Shown here in pieces: positions 37,401-48,410 of a stretch of 64,000 bases of DNA; positions within the stretch are counted from its first letter, which is position 1; the number at the start of each line of letters is the position of its first letter. The DNA is from Myrica gale. Its lineage: Eukaryota; Streptophyta; Magnoliopsida; Fagales; Myricaceae. Location: contig OZ005611.1 of NCBI GenBank assembly GCA_963930655.1, positions 18,649,001 through 18,713,000 of the forward strand. The letters are read 5' to 3'. Below the pieces are notes generated by a model. The model was not told the origin of the DNA. It made no database searches and saw only the letters and a program-made list of their open reading frames with translations. The translations under genes were made by a program, and so were the position numbers.

Positions 37401-38310
37401 CAGTATATATATATGAATGTAGGATGATCACTTCTCACCAGATTCTTAACTGAAAATTTTCCTGATCCTATTACTAGGAGTTCTTATAAGGAGGACAATT
37501 ATATTGCTCATAACTTTTACAACCTGCAAATTACAAAATTGAATGATCTCCTACAATTCCTAGAGTATTCTAATGTTGCTTCCGAATTTCAATATGAGTG
37601 CATGGAGTTCTTCCATATGATCAATCTTTACTAGTAAATTACAATTTCAATGTACTTAACATGAAAATAAAGATTAACGTTAGTGTGTCAAGATCTTTGC
37701 CATTGGGGTTTGAAATTAAGAAATAGTTGAAGTCTAAAGAATTATATCGATTCCTCCATAATCGTTCTTAATTGTCTTTGATACTGATCACGTGCTAATC
37801 TCACAGGCAAGAGTAAAGGCTCTTCTTCTTGATCCTCGTACAAATATATGTCTGCAGTTTCCAGTTGATTCCCGAAACAGGTTTGAACCTCCTCTTGGCA
37901 AAAACTTCACTGGCAATGCCTTTGTTCTTGCCTCAGTTTCTTGTTTGGCGGGAGATCTTTTAGGAGAACCTCTCCACAGCACGATTGGGAGAATTCAAGC
38001 GGCAAAAGATGTGATTACTGACCAATATATCAAGCTATACACAAAAGCTCTCGAGTCCTCGGACAAGTTCTTCCCATCTATGCGAGAACTGACAATTATA
38101 ACCGACTGGTTGAAATTTCCCTTCAAGGAACTGGACTTTGGTTGGGGATCAGAACTTTCTAGTGCAGCTCTCTTAGCAACTCCTGTTCAGGAAACTGCTT
38201 TTCTGATGATGAATCTTGAAGACTCTGGAGGTTTCTTAGTTCGGATTGGAATTGAATGTCAATATGCGCAGGATCTTATAAGGAACCTCAATAACTTCAA
38301 CTACTGCTGA
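34405..38310 (+). CDS. BAHD-family acyltransferase
   Basis: The family transfers an acyl group from a CoA thioester to an alcohol or amine of a plant metabolite, usually in the cytosol. Exons are 34405-34824, 35472-35933 and 37807-38310, all with GT-AG borders, joining to 461 codons, a normal BAHD length. The catalytic HXXXD motif is HALFD with His157 and Asp161, and the structural motif DFGWG starts at Asp404. Exon 1 carries the N-terminal YPAAGR motif. Intron 1 falls at the usual BAHD position just before the HXXXD region, while intron 2 after AHVWK is less common. The ATG at 34405 gives a typical MELKV start. Substrate and product cannot be read from the sequence, and I do not assign a named enzyme such as HCT. 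No frameshift or stop is seen. Confidence 0.92.
35975..36368. mobile_element. Foldback MITE in intron 2 of the BAHD gene
   Basis: Two arms of about 145 bases (35975-36120 and 36222-36368) are near-perfect inverted repeats. They begin GGGTTAAATACACTTTGCCC and contain CCCAAATTGTCCGTCAAT. The flanks TCTTATAAAA and TATGATAAAA match at 8 of 10 positions, which would suit a Mutator-like 9-10-base duplication. The element is non-coding. Its RNA would form a long hairpin within the intron. Confidence 0.7.
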
Positions 38311-38510
38311 AGTAGCTCTGCTCCTTCATCTATGTTTCATACTAGGCATGCGTTTAGAGACATCAGTAGTTATAAATATGACTGATGTTTCGGTAGGGGA
38401 TATTTCAGTGTACTGTCTTGTAATGTCTCAGGTTGTCGTGTCATGAACTTCGTCATAATCCAGTCATGCAAGTGGTAGAATGTAAAATAGTACTGTTTGT
38501 GAGCAGCTTA

Positions 38511-38674
38511 GCCACCTAAAATTTTATCATCATTACAAAATACTCTCTCTCCTCATTTTTTCATAAATTTTCATACACTTTTCACTAACTTTTTCACTCT
38601 CTCTCTTCACTTTTTCATCAACCCCAATACCTAAAATTTTAACAGCCCTAAAATTTTACTTCTCAAACACAGCC
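38511..38674. mobile_element. AT-rich MITE, uninterrupted copy
   Basis: The element starts GCCACCTAAAATTTTATC and ends TTACTTCTCAAACACAGCC. It is the reverse complement of the element at 28820-29420 but lacks the hAT insertion, so it gives the empty site. It is 164 bases long and non-coding. Flanking TTA and GTA may be a 3-base duplication with one change. Confidence 0.7.
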
Positions 38675-39649
38675 GTAATGAAAGGTTATAAATTATAGTC
38701 TTAATTACCGTTACAGTCCATGTGGTATACATTGACTTTTAACAAATAAGTTTCTAGGGTATAACTTTGAACATGTCAATCCCACGGTGTATTTTTTAGA
38801 CATATGATCAGTCTTTCTATCTACCAGAAGTTAGTAGACTAAAGGAAGACCGAAATGGGATCTGGGTCGGGATGTTTATTTTCGAGGTCAAATAACCTAT
38901 ATATCTTGGACTCTGTCCCCGTTAATAAGATATCTTTTGGTGGATGAGAGGACTTATATATCTGAAAGATGGAGCACAAAGATTGCCCATTTAAAGTTGT
39001 ACCACATTGACTGATTTGTTAAAAGTGAATATCAGGGGGACTCTATTGGTAATTGAGCCTAAATTATATAATAAAATATAATAGTGTTCCTTTTCAGTTT
39101 ATATATTAAGCTTAATTGCATAGTAGGTCTCTGTGGTATAATGTTTTGACAAATTAGTCATTGGAATAACACTTTCGACAAATCAATCCTTGAGGTCATT
39201 TGTCTAGGCAAACATGGGTCCTTCCGTTCCCAGGGTGTTAGCCCACTAATGGCAGGTGCTAACCTGTCAAAAAATTGACACGTAATCACGACGAATAACA
39301 AACTATTACGTGTCCCCCCTCATCCAATTCTGACGCCACGTTGGAAGCCTTATTTATGCGTGGATTTCAAATTGCCTATATCAGCATTTAAAACAAATAT
39401 CTCTACCTCTCGGTCCCATCTCACTCCCCCGATACCTCATTCCAATTCACTCGATAAGAAATCAATCTAAAAACCCTAACTCTAAACTTTTCAATCCTAC
39501 CCTTCTTTGGAACAAATTAGGACACATTCCTTCCTTCGAACCCTCAACCCAAGGCCAACACTAATATATTCTACTAACACCTAAACAAACTACCAACTAG
39601 CCAAAAGTTTTTATATTGTACTTACACCAGAGTCCAAACAATTTGTTCA
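38675..39649. other. Intergenic, probable degraded MITE sequence
   Basis: Phrases such as GGTCTCTGTGGTATA and GACAAATTAGTCATT near 39120-39180 recall the ends of Mutator-type MITEs, with a similar phrase near 38700. I cannot draw borders. No coding frame is seen. Confidence 0.4.
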
Positions 39650-40250
39650 GACTATGTGTAATGAAGAGTTCTTCAGTAAGGAACTTGATGATCCATTAAA
39701 AATTCTTTGATCACCTAGCTAAAAGTGTTAAACAGTGGAATACATGGTCTCATCAGATACCTTTGAATTCGCAACCTCTTAGAGCAATTGGTGGTGGAGG
39801 TAAATATGAAATCAAAGAGGATACTGTTGTCCAGGCTTGTATTGTTGTTTGACTAGGAGGTTGGAGGTTGTAGAATTAGAGAAGGTGAAGGCCGCGAAAG
39901 CAATAGAAGTGTGTTCTCTATGCGTCGATTCTAGCCACAAGACTCGGGATTGTCCTATTATGCTGGTATTACAAGAGAATAGATTTGATCAGATGCAATC
40001 AACGAATTGGATTAACAGAGCACAAAATTAACCTTTCTCCAACACTTACAATCCAGGGTGGATGAATTACCCGAATTTTTCATGGAGGAATGATCAATCT
40101 AGTCATCTTCTTCGCATTTTTAGCAACCTTCCCAGTCCTATGCACCACCTTTTCAACAGTTATCTCATCAGGTTGCTCCTTAACACCAGTATCGGACACA
40201 TCAAAATTCTTAGAACTATTCTCACTACATGAAATGTTGGCTCCATTGAT
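39650..40250 (+). pseudogene. Ty3/Gypsy gag remnant (Athila/Tat-like)
   Basis: A broken + strand frame holds a CCHC zinc knuckle at 39912-39953 (CSLC, then H and C at the right spacing). It is followed near 40050-40105 by a degenerate phrase reading NPGWMNYPNFSWRNDQSS in one frame, which is typical of Athila-lineage Gag. Upstream, near 39690-39820, another frame gives fragments of the preceding Gag region. Stops and shifts interrupt it throughout, and no LTR is recognisable nearby. Confidence 0.6.
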
Positions 40251-42074
40251 TGCGGCTTCCTAAGCCGAAACCACCAAAATTCGTCACAAAAGGTTTGCCG
40301 CCACAGAAAGAGGTCGTTGAAGTGTGGTAGACTTTACCGCATGGCGTGATCCCTGATTCGATGACAGAAACTCTTCATCAGCACTAGTCCAACAGCGTTG
40401 ACCCTCAATTTCATTGGGGGAAGATACCTAACTCTGTCGCTGAAGGCTGCGGATAATTGGACGAACTAGTCGAAGTTGACTTTCACCGACGATGCCATGG
40501 CGTCAAGAGTGCTCTTCACCGACGAATGCCCATGGCATTAAGAGTGTTGTTAGCGAATACGATGACACTCTTAACGTCCCTTCCCGTGGAGAGTTATGTT
40601 TGCCAACCGATCGTGTTTGGTCGCAAGACTTTGTTCATGACCCAAGCTGTGGTGGCAATTAATTTCATAAGAATGTATTGTTCACGTGATGGGCATTGTT
40701 TGTCAAAGATTCAAGATATGCAATTTTTTTATATTGTATTCCTTCTTTACAAATATATATCATTTTATTTTAATTTACATTTTCCTCCACCGGGCACTCA
40801 TCTCCTTATTTCAATTCTCAAGGCAGAAAACATAGTTCTCAAGCAACAAATTCTGCATAGTAGAAATCTCCAAAAACAAAGTCTCATTGCATCTATATAC
40901 AAGTTATTCACCAACAATGAGACAATATTTAGAATGCAAATACATAGTTTATGCATCTATACAATACTCACAAAATGAAGTAGCTAGCTGATTAAGTAAT
41001 ACCTATAACCTGATCTACATAGAACTCCTCAATCACCTGATGATCCTCTAAATTCAAAAGGTTCATTTGCTAGCTTGACAGATTAAAATACTGGAGTCCA
41101 TCTTGAGTAGCTCCACACTGCATGCAATTGCTTCTAGAATTTCCTTGAAAAATGAAAAAGTTCAAGTTAGATTAGAGCTTCAAAACCCCTGCTAGCATGC
41201 CCTTGCATATATAGGTATAAATACCAAAAACAAGGCAAGTTTAGGACCTCAGACCTTCCTCAGAACCATATTCTTCACTTGTTAATCGTGAGTGGATAAT
41301 ATACTAAACATGTGTACAAATCAACTGGTTGAAATTAACAATGAAAATGGCTCCACCGAGTTGCAGGCATGTCTTCACAGAAAGATGTCCGATTTCGAGC
41401 TCAAAGAGGTTGTACTTTATATGCAAGATGCATCAGTGAATTTAGAGAACAACAAAACAACAAAGTTTATCAAAATCGACAACTTTTGCCGTGGATTACT
41501 TGAGGTGGTGAAAGAACTTGGTGGAAGTTTTGGACACATAGAGTGAACACAGATCATCATTATGAAGTTTAAAAGCAGTTGATTCCCCATATCGCTATCA
41601 ATCATTCTAGTCTTTTTAAGATATTTGCCTTTGCTTTAATTACATGTTCACTATCCATCCATTCCAGAGAGTTAAAAATGGTAGCCAAATCAGCTACAAA
41701 ATGTTTACATGCTTATTTTGGTCTTGGAGCATTAATAAAAACCAATTGCAGGAGCATTTTTACTTGGGAATTTGCACAATATATATGTGATTAAGAAAAC
41801 TGGAATGACAAAGCAATTGGTCTTGGTGCATTAGAAACCAACTACATGAGCTTGTTTACTTGGTAATTTGACAGCATATTTATATGACGTGAGCTTGATA
41901 AAAAATTCTCCTCTATTACAACTATTGCAGCTATCGGTCACCCAACCAACTAAGGTCACCCAACCAACTAAGTAATGTAAGGTGGTCGATGTATATCAGA
42001 TGGGTGCAAACACAAAGCTACAACCATCAAAGAGATCATGCCAGAAATTAAGAAAACTAGACTGAGAAAGCAAG
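40251..42074. other. Intergenic with one weak coding candidate
   Basis: A short tandem duplication lies at about 40480-40550 (TTCACCGACGA and ATGGC repeated). The frame 40457-40978 (173 codons) crosses it and has no known family. The + strand frame 41292-41546 looks somewhat protein-like and is listed separately. The rest is AT-rich. Confidence 0.45.
41292..41546 (+). pseudogene. Possible gene fragment, 84 codons, unknown
   Basis: This frame begins at GTG, not ATG, but its residue composition (MSDFELKEVVLYMQDAS, then KIDNFCRGLLEVVKELG) looks like real amphipathic protein rather than chance translation. It has a faint resemblance to the first helices of glycolipid-transfer-protein (GLTP/ACD11-type) domains. 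No downstream exons could be joined to it, so if real it is a fragment. Confidence 0.25.
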
Positions 42075-42770
42075 ATACCGTTCGGAAGTTGTTTTCAAAA
42101 ATAATTTTCTGTTTTCTGTTTTTAAGGTCATAGGCATGTCAGCGGTTTTTTTTAAACACTGTCAGATAACTTGCTGTTCCAACCGAATTTAAACAGTGGC
42201 TGAAAGGAAGCTCTCGGACAACTTGTTGTTTCTTCACTATTTTTTTCAATCGGTCGTCTGGTGATTCTGCCATTGGAGTACGGGTTGCAGGTGTTCGTTT
42301 CACGTCAAAGGGTAGGGGCTCAGGGAGAGATAGCTGACTGTTGTTGTCAGCGGCTGAAATTCCAAATTCAATTCAAACACTCTTCAGCGTGAAATTGGAT
42401 GACAGGGGCTTCTCGGTCAATTCGATACAATGCAATTAATGTGGTCAATCGAGTCTTTAATGATTTATTTGTAGTTAATAGAACACGACTCCGCACTGTC
42501 ACTTAACGCCACAACCTTTCCTGTAAATGCAGTTGTGCGGTCCATCACGAGTCAGGGTAGCCATTCATTTCAACTGTCAAGTTGTGCGGTCCATCAAGAT
42601 GCAGTTGTGCGGACCATCATGATTTATTTGTAATTATACTTTCAGCCACTGTTTAAATTCGGTTGGAACAACAAGTTGTCTGACAGTGTTTAAAAAAAAC
42701 CGCTGACATGCCTATGACCTTAAAAACAGAAAACAAAAAATTGTTTTTGAAAACAACTTCCGAATGGTAT
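42075..42770. mobile_element. Element with 130-bp terminal inverted repeats (Mutator-like?)
   Basis: Arms at 42075-42205 and 42641-42770 are near-perfect inverted repeats beginning ATACCGTTCGGAAGTTG and containing CATAGGCATGTCAGCGG and CCAACCGAATTTAAACAG. The 435-base interior repeats AGTTGTGCGGTCCATCA-type phrases three times. The long termini and lack of a transposase point to a non-autonomous Mutator-like or foldback element. No 8-11-base target duplication was recognisable in the flanks. Confidence 0.7.
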
Positions 42771-44183
42771 TCAATCATCTGAATCTTGAAATTTACAGCA
42801 AGGAGAAGCCCCCAACTACCATCAAACCAATTTAATACATATAAACATAACTGTAGTCAACACAGTAAACTCGTGGTCACATAGGTACGCCCCGCTACCC
42901 CATTGATGAATTTTCCATCTAATTTTCTTGAATGGGAGGGTTTGTAAAATGTGATCAAATTCTCATTGTTTTCACACTGCAAATATTATGATTGTTATTT
43001 TACATGAATCTAAATTTGATTGAATGTTGACTCTGCAGAAAATGCTACCTTCTCTGCCCGTAGATTTTGCAAAGATTTCGATCCAGAAGTGTGGGGCACG
43101 AGGAGGTTGCCCCTATTGACTACATTTCGATGGTAGACTATCTGAAAAAATAAATCAACCATACGGCTGCACACTATTATCTACCAAAATATTCCAATTT
43201 TACACTAGAAATTCGTGAACACAGAATGCAATTTAAAGCAAACTCATCCCTCACGTTGTACATTTTGGCAGGGGAGTTCAATGCACACAATCGTAATCCC
43301 CAAGGGAAAGAAAGAATCCTCCTACCCTTCGTGCCCCATGACAAAAAAATTAATACGTTTAAGTGCAGACCTGAGTAGTTTGGCTTTCGGGAACAAAGAC
43401 CACTGCGTAATACCCTCTATTTAGCTGCGAAGTGGGTTTCGTACTCTCCTCTGTAAAGTGCCTTGTGAACAAAGAATATGAAAACATTCATTACTCCTAA
43501 CACTAAAGAACTATGTCCACAAAATCAGAAGGACGCCTATTTGATACGGGTGTTTGAAACAGAGAGCCAGCATTATTCCCGCCCTCCTCAAAAGCTAATT
43601 TTACTTTCCCGTGTGAGTCTAAAAAAAATAAAATAATAAATACATCTTCAATGTCAAACCTTGTCTTAAAATATTGTAGGCTTAATATTTATTTTAATGC
43701 ATGCAAGTGATTGGGGAACTATCTAGTACAACATTAAATGTGAAATTCAATGAGTTTTGGCTCACTTTGGATTGCAAAAATTGCTGTAATTTAATGTCCC
43801 TTTAATATGTGCCTTGTCTATAAGGAATACCACTTATTATAATATATTCTCCAAGTAGACCAATAATTTACGAGACAATACTCTAAAAAAAAACCCTTCC
43901 AATATAGCGACGTGTGAGGTACTATCTTAAATTTTTGTACCTTCCTTATTTCATTTCAAAAATATGCGAGATCTCCTTCCATTTTTTTTCACTTTTTGTG
44001 TTTAAATAAGTAGAAAATTTGGAAATATTAGGTTACAGAAATAGCGCATTGGTACCAATTGCAACTCATTGAGTGCAGTCATTCTGAAAACGGAGTGGTT
44101 TATTTTGTAAATTCTTACCGAGTGCACACTTGGGCATGATCAAGCCTTAGTATAGAAGAATTCTACCCATAGTATTGGCTCTA
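42771..44183. other. Intergenic, no gene recognised
   Basis: A short stretch at 43035-43140 is open on both strands between AG and GT signals and could be an exon relic, but I could not connect it to anything. The rest is AT-rich. Confidence 0.4.
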
Positions 44184-44188
44184 GTTTG

Positions 44189-44991
44189 TGATGTGAACCT
44201 CGCCAAGAATAATGAGACCCAACAACAATAGAGAACCCAAGATCGTTCTAGGACAGATCCGAAAGGAAACCTCGACCCGTTGTTTATTAGAAACAAGAAC
44301 CTCGGTATAAGGAAGACACCACAAACGGTGGTGGAATTCCGTTTGATAAGTCAGGTTGAACGCCACGAGAAATCCCGATAAGTTCGAATAGTTCTTCAAA
44401 GAACCAAAGAGAATCACAAGACCTTTCAAATAATATTAATCTCAAAGTTGTATTTCTCTACATGCCCAAAGGCCCTATAAATATGCTTGGAACATCCCTC
44501 TAAGAATAGGAATCTAATTAAAATAGGAAACTTGGAACATCCCTCCAAGAATAGGAATCTAATTAAAATAGGAAACTAGTTCAAATTTGAAAGAAATTAA
44601 ATGCTTCTAAAAATCCGACTAAGGAAAAGGGATAAACCAGCATTTGAAAAATGATTTAAATGCAAATTCAAATATTCCTAAAAATTCGGCCAAGGAAAAA
44701 GGATTATCTAGCATTTGATTTTGAATTTAAATTCAAATCAAATATTCCTAAAAATTAGGATAAGCCAGCATTTGAAATCTGGAATTTTATAGAACTTGAA
44801 TCATGTTGACGATCTTTTGTTGATCACGTGTATCATGCTCAATGGGCTTCCACACATTTGCTTGAGCACATGCCTCTTGAATTAGACCATTGAGTACATC
44901 TTTAAACTTCTTGACTCGATCTCGTGCCCTCGTAACCGTCCCAATTGGAACTTGAACAAGATTCTTCGAAGCGGTTCCTTGATTTCCATCA
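44189..44991 (-). repeat. 3' LTR of the Gypsy element
   Basis: The LTR is 803 bases long. It exceeds the other LTR by 45 bases, which is exactly the length of a tandem duplication at 44486-44575 (unit CTTGGAACATCCCTC...) found only here. The two LTRs show roughly ten substitutions in the first 280 aligned bases, so the insertion is not recent. Confidence 0.85.
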
Positions 44992-46419
44992 TTCCCCTCC
45001 TCTTGAAAAGGATTTGCCCTCAAATCATCACCTACATCAAAAGGGCTCAAATTAGTAACATTAAAACTTGCACTGACTCTGTACTCACCTGGTAAGGCAA
45101 GCTTGTAGGCATTATCATTGACGTGTTCCATGACATGGAATGGTCCATCACCACGAGGTGGTAGTTTGAACGACGTTTTTCTGTACAACATTCCTCCTTT
45201 AAGTGCAACCAATCACAATCATCGAGATCAAAAACAGTAGTCCCTTGTTGGCTTGTTTCACATACTGCTCCGTTTTTTGCTCAAGATTGAGTCTTGCTTT
45301 CTCATGACTATGCTTCACAAAGTCAACTTTCCATTTGCCATCTAAATTAACATGCTCAGTAACAGGCAAAGGATATAAATCCAATGGAGTTAAAGTTTTA
45401 AAACCATACACAATTTCAAATGGCGAAGATTTAGTAGCAGAATGAACAGCTCTGTTATAAGCAAACTCAACATGTGGCAAACAATCTTCCCATGTTTTCA
45501 AATTCCTTTTAATGATAGCACGCAACAAAGAAGACAAAGTTCTATTTACTACTTTAGTTATATCATCTGTTTGTGGATGACGAGTAGTAGAAAACAACAA
45601 CTTGGTTTCAAATTTTCCCCACAAAAACTTCCAAAAGTAGTTCAAAAACTTTGCATCTCAATAAAAAAAAATGGTTCTAGGCATACCATGTAGCCTAACA
45701 ATTTCTTTGAAAAATAAATCAGTTATATGTGATGCATCATCAGTTTTATGGCAAGCAATGAAATTGACCATTTTAGAAAATCTATCGACCACCACAAATA
45801 CTGAATCTCTTCCCTTCTTAGTTCTAGGTAAACCTAAAACAACATCACGTTTCATATGAGGCCAGTAGAAAGGATCATGCAAAATTCTGAAAGTCTTAGC
45901 TATACCAAAATGACCCATCAAACTTCCTCCATGAGCTTCTCTCACAAGCAAGTCACGCAAAAAACACATAGGCACACACAATTTATTCTCCCAAAACAAA
46001 AATTCATCTTGCCTATATAACATATCAATTGCCAATTTTTCAAATGCTTTGAATACATTTCCAAAATCAAAATCTTGTGCATACAAATCCTTAATGTACT
46101 CAAAGCTAAGAAATTTCATATCTAAAATGGAAAGTAAAGCATACCTTCGCGACAATGCATCAGCCATGATATTTTTCTTACCTTGCTTCTGAAGTTCCTT
46201 GGTCTCCTCGGGATTACTTCTATCAGCAGGTCGGTTTGTGATTGATGCATTAGGTATGAAATCAATTTGATGTTCAGTACCTCGGTTTGGAGGTAATCCA
46301 TGTGGTTGATCATCAGGAAATACATCCTCATACTCCTGTAAAAAGTAAACAATAGAACTAGAGAAAACAAGGTTAAATTTGTGAGTGTTTAAAAATGCCT
46401 TTTTTGTACAAGAGTACAA
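44787..46419 (-). pseudogene. Gypsy pol remnant: RNase H end and integrase
   Basis: Reading 46419 to 44787, the first piece has the EYEDVFPDD region that precedes reverse transcriptase and jumps within a few residues to [10 protein letters not shown], the very end of RNase H. The polymerase core is therefore missing. Next comes the integrase zinc-finger region ([21 protein letters not shown]), shortened before its cysteine pair, and then part of the catalytic core ([18 protein letters not shown]). A break near 45650 separates this from the second core part ([18 protein letters not shown]) and the C-terminal region. The last frame (45212-44787) continues through the polypurine tract and about 200 bases into the 3' LTR. 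Several frame breaks make it non-functional. Confidence 0.85.
44992..45004 (-). other. Polypurine tract
   Basis: On the - strand the sequence AAGAGGAGGGGAA directly precedes the TGATG start of the 3' LTR, which is the position of the plus-strand primer in LTR retrotransposons. Confidence 0.85.
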
Positions 46420-46517
46420 TCATCGGCTAATTTGAAAGCATCGCTTGCTTGATCTCACTCACTTTTGCATAGAAATTCTTATGTTTTCTATCTGATTTTC
46501 TCTCAATGGCCGAACTT

Positions 46518-47760
46518 TTATTTTCTTTTTCTCTTTTTTCTCGACCTCTCTTTGATTTTCACTCTTTTTCTTTTGCTCACTCTTTTTTTTTGTAATCTCA
46601 CTTGATCATCATATACTTCTGGTACTGCCTCAGGGGCTAAGTAGTCCTCCTCAGAAATTTTCTCCAAGGGTAGCTGGTCGTCAGCGGTAAAATCATCATT
46701 GTCGGTCATGATGTACCCATTATCTTGAGGAATGTGACTGATGTGCGCCGGTTGGATCTCGGATTTGGACATTTGTGACTCATCCATCTCCTTGTAGGAA
46801 TTTTTTACACTCCGACTTTCCGATCTAAGATCCGATAACTTTTGGTACAACTCTTGGTATTGGTAACTTGGAACGAACCTCTTGCTCATCTAGGTTTTCA
46901 ACTTCGCCCATGTCTCTATTGGTCGTCTTCTATTTCGCCTCCTGTCCATCAAAAGTTGATCCCAACAAGTAATAGCATAGTCATAAAATTCATTCACAAC
47001 TAGTTTTACCTTTTTTGAATCGAGATAGTTATAACAAGTAAACACGGTCTCCATTTTCTTCTCCCACTCAGGGTATTCTTCATGATCAAATCTATCTTGA
47101 AAGGAAGGAATCTTCATCTCAATACTAACCAAGTTATCTTCCCGATTCCTAGCTTCTCTAACCCACCCTCCATGTCTCCTATAGTAGTGGTTGAGTACAA
47201 AACGCTTCCTCATAAGCATCTTTATCTCCTCCCAAGTGTCTATGGGTGGCTCTCCATTTCTTCTCCTACTAATCAAAAATTGATCCCACCAAACAATGAC
47301 ATAATCAGTGAATGCAGTCGCAGCCAACTTAACCTTCTTTATCTTCGAGTAGTTGTGACGGTCAAATACCATCTCCATCTTAGTTTCCCACTCCAAATAA
47401 ACATCAGGGTCATTCTTTCCTTGAAAAGATGGAATTTTGATTTTTATATTTCCTAAGTCATTATCTCTCCTAGGTCTACCCATCCTATCTTCTCTATCCC
47501 TATACCCACGCTCATACCTTACTGGATTCACATGTGGCTTCCACCGACTCCACATCTTTCTCAACATTTCGCCTTGGAACTCGCCCACCTTGCTGCCCAT
47601 TAGGAGTTCTCACTGCTACCCTATCCAACCTCTCATGAATAGGATCAAATTCTGCCCTCAACATATGATTCATCTCACTCATCATGGTCTCCATAAACAA
47701 TTTCGGGTCAGCTAGTGTTGTAGCTTCATCAGCAACGCTCTTATCGCTATTGTGAGACAT
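46518..47760 (-). pseudogene. Gypsy gag remnant with duplicated segment
   Basis: Gag begins at the ATG at 47760 (MSHNSDKSVADEAT) and passes by frameshift into the frame 47600-46890, then after a stop into 46889-46518. The core Gag phrase appears twice in one frame, as [17 protein letters not shown] and as [17 protein letters not shown], offset by about 107 codons. This shows an internal tandem duplication. The final part turns into a Lys/Arg-rich low-complexity tail, and I see no zinc knuckle. Confidence 0.8.
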
Positions 47761-48390
47761 GATTGCTGCAAGCACTACATTAGAAAAACAAAAGGACCTC
47801 ACAATTCTCTCCCTTACGTGTTTACACTCAAGGATGTGAATCACTTTTCACTCGTGTTTCACTCAAAATTAATGCACGACTTTTACCCTCTGATGGTCTC
47901 ACCACTCTTGCCTTTTCCACTCGGTAATTCTCTGTTCGGTTCTTTTGAAACTAAACAAACAACTCAAAATTTCTAGCAACTATTCATCAAGAACTTAATC
48001 AAGGAATTTCATATTTGAAACAAGGAATATGGAAATTTTCAGATGAGAATTTAGAAGGAATATGACAATTCGGAATTTTGGACGCATAAAATAGTGAAAA
48101 TATTTTACGAGAAAAAAATATAATTGCTTGGGGTGAGGTGATTTTCGGACTAACTGGAACCTCAATACATGGAAACAAACAATTTTTTTTTGTCAGACTA
48201 TAATTTTTTTTTAATTTTTTTTTTCGAGTCTTGTTTTTTGGACAGCAAATCTCTTTTGATAGCAACAAAAAAATAAAAATAAAAATAAACCATAACAAAT
48301 AAGGATAGTGAACGAAAGGGGTGTAGAAGGATGAATATGTGAATTACTAGAGACGAAACGAAAATAAAAGGATAGGCAAACCTGAACGAG

Positions 48391-48408
48391 AAACTAGCTT
48401 TGATTCCA
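48391..48408 (-). other. Primer binding site, initiator tRNA-Met type
   Basis: Two bases inside the 5' LTR, the - strand reads TGGAATCAAAGCTAGTTT, close to the TGGTATCAGAGC that pairs with the 3' end of plant initiator tRNA-Met. The two changes in the core agree with a decayed element. Confidence 0.8.
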
Positions 48409-48410
48409 AA

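Noticed and set aside
47082-47715. + strand frames of about 100-124 codons
   Set aside because: They are antisense to the Gypsy gag relic, whose - strand frame has recognisable Gag residues.
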